Shown: piece by piece, positions 6,137-10,284 of the stretch
Position numbering within the stretch: position 1 is the first letter of the stretch
How the letters are laid out: each line of letters opens with the position of its first letter
The notes under the pieces: generated by a model
The model's input: the letters and a program-made list of their open reading frames with translations, nothing else
Databases searched by the model: none
What the model was told of the DNA's origin: nothing
Translations under genes and position numbers: made by a program
Assembly: GCA_016711405.1 (NCBI GenBank)
Contig: JADJSZ010000080.1
Span: 1-10,284 of the forward strand
Source of the DNA: Candidatus Hadersleviella danica
GTDB taxonomy: Bacteria > Chloroflexota > Anaerolineae > Promineifilales > Promineifilaceae
Length of the DNA stretch: 10,284 nucleotides
Reading direction: 5' to 3'

Positions 6137-7460
6137 TTTCTTTCGCTTCCCTTTCCAGCCTTTCAAGCCGGATAGTCTCTACCCACTCTGCAAAATAGGC
6201 GCTGTTGTCGTAGTGCATCGGATAGCTGTCTTGCTGTCGCCAATTGTTGTGATGGTGCAATGTGCCATCATCGGTCATCACTTCACGGACGCGCCGCATA
6301 AATGCCGGGAACTCATCAGGATGGACATGCTCTAACACGTCAAAGGCGACGATAATGTCATACGTGCCGGGGGTGATGGGGGCGTCGTGTAATGTGTCGC
6401 CGGTCAATACCCCAACCTTGTCACCGATTCGATAGCGGCAGAAATTCCGTAACACGCCGGGCAAGTCGTAAACGTCAACCTCGTTACCGTTGTCTGCCAA
6501 TAGTTCAGCCTCTACGCCTAAGCCCGCGCCGATGACCAGCACCTTGTACCCGCTGTATGGCTTTAGTTGGTCTAATAGCCGCTGGTATATCGGCTGGCAA
6601 TTCCACGAGAGCAGGTCATACAAATAGCCGTTGTCGTCATCGCCGTAAAATGCCCGCACCTGTTCAGGTGTTGACGGGCTGGTTTTGTTCCATGCGTCCC
6701 TGACGTTTGACGAGCCTTCAAGCGATTTGGCAATGACTAAATCTGAATGCTCTTCGGTAAATTCACCAATGACTTTCGCCAGTTCGTGATAACGGTTGAT
6801 CAGGTCAAGCCGCCCGGTAAATGACAGATAATCGTGATACGTTTCCCACCCGATGCTTAAGCTAACGATATGCTTTGCCCTGACCTTTGAGGTGATGCCG
6901 AACTTGAAACCCATCTCCCGCATGTCACGGCTAAACGCGCTGTCTTCGGTGGTCTTTTCGTGGCGAGGGTAGTAGAACCAATCAAACTCATCAGGGTTGT
7001 TATCGCCCAACGCCTTAACAAACACCTCACGCCGGAAAAGGGCGCAATGTGTGCCGATGATGTCCACATCGGCGGTTTTCTCGGTCAGGACAAACTCGTC
7101 TGTCATATTGCCGAGCATGTTACGCCGTAGCCACACCGGAGCCGGGGGCCAGCCGCGCCGGATGTAAAATGCCTGGAATGCGTCGTACTCCCACCCATCC
7201 TCTAAATCACGGAAGTCATTTACAAAATCAACGTAGACATCCGCGTCACTGTCTAATGACATAAGTGTGTCGCAATCCGATTTGAGGAATTGCCGCACCA
7301 ACTCATTCAAAGCGTTATGGGCTACTTGCCCCTTCACAACCCCGAAAGAATCCCCCGGTCTTAGCCCCTTCGTGATGAGGTGTGACCAGACTTGTACAAA
7401 CCGCGCTTCGACTGATTTCTCTAGTCGTGTGCCTAAAAATATCTTGCCCCAGTTTTTCAT
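6087..7460 (-). CDS. Bifunctional glycosyltransferase-methyltransferase fusion
   Basis: 457 residues with two enzyme domains. Residues 1 to about 225 look like a GT-A, family 2-like glycosyltransferase: LMSLDSDADV (66-75) holds the metal-binding DxD, DVDIIGTHCALFRREVF (131-147) the acceptor-side loop, TTEDSAFSRDMREMGF (170-185) the ED catalytic-base motif, and RAKHIV (194-199) the late metal-binding His. Residues about 280-430 are a class I SAM-dependent methyltransferase: VLVIGAGLG (307-315) is the glycine-rich SAM loop, VDVYDLPG (328-335) ends strand 2, and FDVLEHVHPDEF (373-384) is the post-strand-4 motif. The substrate is unknown. It is an enzyme placed between head and neck structural genes, so it may act on a virion glycan or on host envelope sugars. 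No Shine-Dalgarno is visible before the ATG, and a hairpin ends 16 bases upstream. Its 3' end overlaps the next gene by about 50 bases. Domain calls are strong; role and in vivo reaction are inference. Confidence 0.8.
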   Translation of the reverse strand: MKNWGKIFLGTRLEKSVEARFVQVWSHLITKGLRPGDSFGVVKGQVAHNALNELVRQFLKSDCDTLMSLDSDADVYVDFVNDFRDLEDGWEYDAFQAFYIRRGWPPAPVWLRRNMLGNMTDEFVLTEKTADVDIIGTHCALFRREVFVKALGDNNPDEFDWFYYPRHEKTTEDSAFSRDMREMGFKFGITSKVRAKHIVSLSIGWETYHDYLSFTGRLDLINRYHELAKVIGEFTEEHSDLVIAKSLEGSSNVRDAWNKTSPSTPEQVRAFYGDDDNGYLYDLLSWNCQPIYQRLLDQLKPYSGYKVLVIGAGLGVEAELLADNGNEVDVYDLPGVLRNFCRYRIGDKVGVLTGDTLHDAPITPGTYDIIVAFDVLEHVHPDEFPAFMRRVREVMTDDGTLHHHNNWRQQDSYPMHYDNSAYFAEWVETIRLERLEREAKENEDNLFEQVRKSGACV

Positions 7461-7476
7461 GGTGTTGTGTGAGTTT

Positions 7477-7500
7477 GGGGGGTAGGTACTCCCACCCCCC
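7477..7500 (-). promoter_or_regulatory. GC-rich RNA hairpin before the GT-methyltransferase gene
   Basis: On the transcribed strand six G and a U pair with an A and six C. The stem continues through a G-U wobble and two G-C pairs to an AGUA tetraloop: 10 bp in 24 bases. On the plus strand the wobble position becomes an A-C mismatch, which fits an RNA element in the minus transcript. No U-run follows (next bases AAACTCACACAACACC then ATG), so it is not a classical terminator. It could damp expression of the downstream gene, stabilise the head-gene mRNA or be a processing site. No Shine-Dalgarno lies between it and the ATG at 7460. Confidence 0.55.
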
Positions 7501-7514
7501 GTTATTGAGATTGC

Positions 7515-7934
7515 TTAGAAGGGGTTGAACTGGACAAACAAAAACCCGTCAACGTCAAGCGTATTGGTCGGGTCTAAGGTTGTCGTGGTGGTTACGCTAA
7601 TGCCCAGAGTGTCGCCAGCCGCAAACGAAACCAGCCCAGGGGCGGCGGTGTCGTAGTGGACTTGAGCGGCAGAGCTTAGGGCGTTAGTTGGCGCGGCCGC
7701 TTGGGTGTGTTCAGTCCCGGCGGCGTGGGTCTTGATCGTGATGGTTCCGGCGGTGATAGCGGCGGCAGAGCGAGAGCTAAGAGCGACCACACTACCGGCG
7801 GCAGGAGCAACAAACAAAGTGCTACCGCTACCAAGTAACAAGTCTTCATTGCTCGCCCCGGTGGTCAGGTTGGTTTTAGAAAACGGAATTGTCAGGAAAG
7901 ACCCGAACTTATCCGCATTGAAAGTATCAGCCAT
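7515..7934 (-). CDS. Probable head decoration or capsid-associated protein
   Basis: 139 residues directly after the capsid gene, the usual place for a decoration protein or head spike. The ribosome site is strong (AAGGAG, 8 bases before the ATG), as for an abundant structural protein. Sequence is rich in Ala, Thr, Ser and Gly, with few Lys/Arg and no Cys, and alternating hydrophobic stretches (SGSTLFVAPAAGSVVALSS, ITAGTITIKTH, GDTLGISVTTTTTL, DGFLFVQFNPF) that suggest an all-beta fold. It has no signal peptide or membrane segment. The pattern AAITAGTITIK resembles beta-rich phage head proteins that I know only loosely, so the function comes mainly from position and composition. The gap to the next gene (7461-7514) holds a hairpin. 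A head fibre or minor capsid protein is possible instead. Confidence 0.55.
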   Translation of the reverse strand: MADTFNADKFGSFLTIPFSKTNLTTGASNEDLLLGSGSTLFVAPAAGSVVALSSRSAAAITAGTITIKTHAAGTEHTQAAAPTNALSSAAQVHYDTAAPGLVSFAAGDTLGISVTTTTTLDPTNTLDVDGFLFVQFNPF

Positions 7935-7952
7935 GATTTATTCTCCTTGTCC

Positions 7953-8912
7953 TTATACCAGGATGTTGTAAACGCCGCCGGTATGGGTATTAGTTGACCG
8001 TGTGCCATGTGTGCCAACGGCCAAACGGAACGAGGCAACCAGGATGTATTGACGCTTGCGGATGTCTACATCGGTTTCAATCAACAGGTCACGCAAAACA
8101 CCGGCATACCACATGGTTGTATTCACAACCGAGAAGGAGCCGAGCGTATTGGAACCGGCAGAATTGACCTTGCCGTCAGACTGTCCGAGCGGGTGCGAGG
8201 CACTTACCACGATAGGGATACCGCGATAGCTTGCCAGTTGCCCGGTGCGGATAATGGCATCAGAGCCAATCTTGTCCAGGGTGCTTACATACTCGCCCGG
8301 TTTGCCGGAGCCGGTTTGCAAGAAGCCGTTCAGATAGGAGCCAATGTCAGAGAAGATGACCAGCTTATTGGGGTCAACCGCATATTTGCCCATCTCGGCT
8401 AAAATCGTGGTGATGTCCAAGTCAGTCAAGGCGTCGCCGCCCGCGCTATTGCCCATCGCCGTATTATCGACCAGCCATTGATGGCGAATGCCGTCCTGAC
8501 CAGATGACAGGTAGAAGGCATTAGAAGCCGGGGCCGCGTCGTCACTGTTGATGTTGCCAGAGGCCGCGCTTGTGGCGTCAGCGTTCAGCAAGAAGGAGTC
8601 CATTGTTTCGGCGCCAGACTGCACAATGCGTTCACGAATGGCAGGAGCCATAGCGAGTACGGCGTCTTCGTCCATCGTGTACGACCAGTTGACCTCAGCC
8701 GCAATTTCTTTGGCGGTCAATGTGCTTTTGGCAGTCGCCGGGGTTGTTTCACTGACAGCGGAGTTTTCACCAGCGCCGTACCAAGTGATATCGCCCAAAG
8801 CCAACGGCACATCAAAGGGGTTGGTCGGCATGGGAATCCGCATCAAGCTAGGCATGACACGAGAGGCCAGATAGAAGTCCTGCCACATTTGACCAGCCAT
8901 GCCAGTAGGCAC
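7953..8912 (-). CDS. Major capsid protein, HK97 fold
   Basis: Shell protein that forms the icosahedral head. The frame opens after a TAG at 8976-8978 and carries GDELVPTGMAGQMW, the usual start of the mature chain. It then has MPTNPFDVPLALGDITWYG (N-arm and E-loop region), VSETTPATAKSTLTAKEIAAE, a long helix region with SGAETMDSFLLNAD, DPNKLVIFSDIGSYLNGFLQ, an ASYRGIPIVVSASHP strand-turn, and a C-terminal strand ending near RSTNTHTGGVYNILV. Length, about 320 residues, suits a mature HK97-type protein without its delta domain. The GTG at 8912 is only a nominal start: the coding similarity begins upstream, in phase with the delta-domain gene if one base is restored. GGTGAT 6 bases before the GTG could act as a Shine-Dalgarno, so independent starts cannot be excluded. 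Ends with TAA, followed by a strong ribosome site for the decoration gene. Identification rests on recalled family sequence and on gene order. Confidence 0.88.
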   Translation of the reverse strand: MPTGMAGQMWQDFYLASRVMPSLMRIPMPTNPFDVPLALGDITWYGAGENSAVSETTPATAKSTLTAKEIAAEVNWSYTMDEDAVLAMAPAIRERIVQSGAETMDSFLLNADATSAASGNINSDDAAPASNAFYLSSGQDGIRHQWLVDNTAMGNSAGGDALTDLDITTILAEMGKYAVDPNKLVIFSDIGSYLNGFLQTGSGKPGEYVSTLDKIGSDAIIRTGQLASYRGIPIVVSASHPLGQSDGKVNSAGSNTLGSFSVVNTTMWYAGVLRDLLIETDVDIRKRQYILVASFRLAVGTHGTRSTNTHTGGVYNILV

Positions 8913-9364
8913 AAGCTCATCACCAGCCGGCCGCGGGTGCTGGACAAGGCTTTCAGGACTTCGTTTAGATCGTCGCTAGACCCTTTGCCGATGCCACCAG
9001 CAAAAGACGGGGCCGATTTGGTTTGCGCGTCTAAAATGCGTTTGGCAAAAAACAGGTCAATGGGTTTGACCTCAGTCCCGCCCCAATTCAATTTGCCGTT
9101 GTGCTGCAACTCTTTAAGCATCGGCTTATAGCGGTTGGTAGCTTTGACGGATTCAGGCGCAACGGCGGGCACATCCTGCCCAGGCACGCGCCGCACTGGT
9201 TCATTGGCCTTCGCCTGAATGTCAGAGATTTGCTTGTGCAAACCTTTGAACTGTTCCTCTACATAATCTTTATTGATGGTGGCGTCGCCCGCCCGTCCTT
9301 TGATAGTCTCAGTCAATTGAGACATTTCTTGGATTAGCTGGTCGAGCCGTGTGTTATCGCTCAT
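8843..9364 (-). CDS. Capsid delta (scaffold) domain, 5' part of the major capsid gene
   Basis: N-terminal scaffolding region of an HK97-type capsid protein, normally removed by the prohead protease. The start at 9364 is chosen because AGGAG lies 8 bases upstream and the ATG overlaps the protease stop (ATGA); an upstream start at 9412 would overlap the protease gene more deeply. Residues 1-50 (MSDNTRLDQLIQEM...) look like a charged coiled coil, followed by a Pro/Val-rich linker and a helical part ending DDLNEVLKALSSTR near residue 151. Delta domains of this family then run straight into a glycine-rich turn and the mature capsid. Here that continuation (GDELVPTGMAGQMW) is in the -1 frame, while this frame runs on into an unrelated Leu/Cys-rich tail (from RLVMSLCLLAW) to the stop at 8843. 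I read this ORF and the next as one gene of about 470 codons broken by a one-base indel between 8920 and 8975; a separate scaffold protein is the alternative. Confidence 0.75.
   Translation of the reverse strand: MSDNTRLDQLIQEMSQLTETIKGRAGDATINKDYVEEQFKGLHKQISDIQAKANEPVRRVPGQDVPAVAPESVKATNRYKPMLKELQHNGKLNWGGTEVKPIDLFFAKRILDAQTKSAPSFAGGIGKGSSDDLNEVLKALSSTRGRLVMSLCLLAWLVKCGRTSIWPLVSCLA
8919..8924 (-). promoter_or_regulatory. Possible Shine-Dalgarno before the capsid GTG
   Basis: GGTGAT, complementary to the 16S 3' end, lies 6 bases upstream of the GTG at 8912. It also encodes Gly-Asp of the conserved GDELVPTG segment, so the match may be a coincidence of coding. It matters because it would allow capsid translation despite the frame break. 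Confidence 0.3.
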
Positions 9365-10284
9365 AGCTTCATCTCCTGTATCGCCCGGAGCAAGGCTTCG
9401 ACCTGCTCCCATAGAATGTTTTCTTGTCCTTCGGTGAGTTCATCCATCCCCGTTTCATCCTCTGGCGTTGCCGTCACAGGTGCGCCGCCTGTCTGTAGCA
9501 TGTCGCCCTCTTGAGTTTCGGCGGTTATGGCTTGAGCTTCTTCGGACTGTGTTTGTGTGTTATCACCATCCGCTGTCATCAGGTGTTTTAACGTGGGGTA
9601 TCGGTTGGCGAGTGACTTCACCAACTGAATTTGGTGGTCTGTAATCTGCCGGGGGTCTGCGGGGGTAACGGTTAAGGCGTAACGCATCAGAGGCCACACG
9701 TCAATGCGCCCGCCGCTCTTTACCACCTTGCCGGGGATGGCCTCAGATGAGCCGCCCAATAACCCGGCCATTGCCAACGGTTCAACCAATTCACGCACGT
9801 ACCATTCGCGCCGGTTCAGCACAGCGCGGGCAAGGATGCCCACGTTGTCCTTTCGTGCGGTTGTCCAGTCGAGCCGCCCCAATGGGTCATGGCGTCCGGG
9901 TTGGTCTAGCATCTCGCCCTTTTCGTCAACATCAGGCGAATGACCATGCTCCCAATCAACTACGAGGCTATTAACTTTGGTGTAGCCGCTATCGAATGTC
10001 GTTCCCTCGTGGAACCATTCGCCGTCGAAGTCCTTGTGTGTTTCGTCGCCATAAATGGCGACATACCCCTCAAGGGTTAAGGTGTCGTCTGTGCTATCAA
10101 CTACCTTTAGCGGTTGCGTGATGCTTTTCATTTGTTCGCTCTTTTCGTCCGTGTTCTGCCAGTCATAGCAAGCCCAGAATCCCGGCGCGAAGGGGTCTTT
10201 TTTGGTATCGCAACTATGCCGGGTCAGGAATGCCTCGCGCCTGTCTGGTCTATCCCGCTGCATTTCCATATCAGGATCGCCGTA
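9361..10284 (-). CDS. HK97-type prohead protease with N-terminal Cys-motif segment (5' partial)
   Basis: Serine protease that would cut the delta domain from the capsid protein during head maturation. The frame is open to the right edge, so the true start may lie outside. Counting from the ATG at 10131, a beta-rich start (LTLEGYVAIYG, residues 18-28) is followed by WEHG with the likely catalytic His62, then GGSSEA with the likely Ser at 128/129, and MRYALTVTPADPR (149-161), which resembles the conserved late strand of this family. After residue 165 the sequence is acidic and Gln/Thr-rich, probably a scaffold-like tail. Upstream of 10131 the same frame encodes GDPDMEM, then RREAFLTRHSCD and GFWACYDW, which matches a Cys-containing motif I recall from small phage head-region proteins (FRARHNC...YWSC). 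Translation may therefore begin further upstream; the internal ATG has only a weak GAG-type Shine-Dalgarno. The end overlaps the next gene as ATGA. Protease role is fairly secure from motifs and position; the fused N-terminal part is inferred. Confidence 0.8.
   Translation of the reverse strand, partial: YGDPDMEMQRDRPDRREAFLTRHSCDTKKDPFAPGFWACYDWQNTDEKSEQMKSITQPLKVVDSTDDTLTLEGYVAIYGDETHKDFDGEWFHEGTTFDSGYTKVNSLVVDWEHGHSPDVDEKGEMLDQPGRHDPLGRLDWTTARKDNVGILARAVLNRREWYVRELVEPLAMAGLLGGSSEAIPGKVVKSGGRIDVWPLMRYALTVTPADPRQITDHQIQLVKSLANRYPTLKHLMTADGDNTQTQSEEAQAITAETQEGDMLQTGGAPVTATPEDETGMDELTEGQENILWEQVEALLRAIQEMKL

Noticed and set aside
6857..7069. Minus-strand 70-codon ORF inside the glycosyltransferase gene
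   Set aside because: It overlaps the well-supported GT domain in another frame and has Ser/Arg-rich shadow composition with no similarity I recognise.
7477..7500. Rho-independent terminator after the decoration gene
   Set aside because: The stem is strong but no U-run follows; the next bases are AAACTCACAC.
8912..8978. Programmed frameshift between delta domain and capsid
   Set aside because: No slippery heptamer of the X XXY YYZ type occurs in the only window where the switch can happen. The break lies in CGCGGCCGG, more consistent with an indel.
1..10284. A defence island, tRNA genes, integrase or IS element
   Set aside because: Both strands were read for these; apart from the GT-methyltransferase fusion every supported gene is a virion morphogenesis gene.

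Overview
This window is a block of siphophage virion genes, all on the minus strand and read right to left. The order is a long-tailed dsDNA phage (Caudoviricetes) with an HK97-type head: prohead protease, capsid delta domain, major capsid protein, probable decoration protein, glycosyltransferase-methyltransferase fusion, small neck protein, head-tail connector, probable tail terminator, small neck/tail protein, probable major tail protein, tail assembly chaperone pair with a frameshift site, tape measure protein, and a distal tail protein carrying a carbohydrate-binding-like module and a propeller. Nothing identifies the host beyond a bacterium with Shine-Dalgarno translation and, by eye, roughly 55% GC. 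No integrase, tRNA, CRISPR array or IS is visible, so virus and prophage cannot be told apart.

Layout. Genes are packed, with 1 to 8 base overlaps or 2 to 20 base gaps (ATGA, GTGA and TAATG junctions), as in one long transcription unit. The only sizeable non-coding gap is 7461-7514, which holds a GC-rich hairpin in front of the glycosyltransferase-methyltransferase gene. No stretch over 300 bases lacks coding. No promoter or classical terminator was recognised, and plus-strand ORFs look like shadows.

Two things stand out. First, a canonical -1 slippery heptamer (C CCA AAC, directly followed by TAG, then a 6-base spacer and an 11-bp hairpin) sits between the two tail chaperone frames, just where siphophages make their G/GT-type fusion. 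Second, about eight single-base frame breaks interrupt otherwise well-conserved coding: the capsid gene, the chaperone gene, the tape measure gene (five) and the distal tail gene. In most cases the missing sequence can be read in another frame on the far side. This looks more like indel errors in the sequence, or very recent decay, than true gene ends, so several short ORFs should be read as pieces of one gene.

How the genes fit together. The protease, delta domain and capsid protein build and mature the procapsid. The connector and terminator proteins join head to tail. The tube protein polymerises around the tape measure (about 720 residues once repaired, which implies a tail near 110 nm at 0.15 nm per residue) with chaperone help. 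The distal tail protein, with its sugar-binding-like and propeller domains, probably contributes to host contact. The glycosyltransferase-methyltransferase is the accessory element of most interest, because it lies between the head and neck genes and might modify a virion or host-surface glycan.
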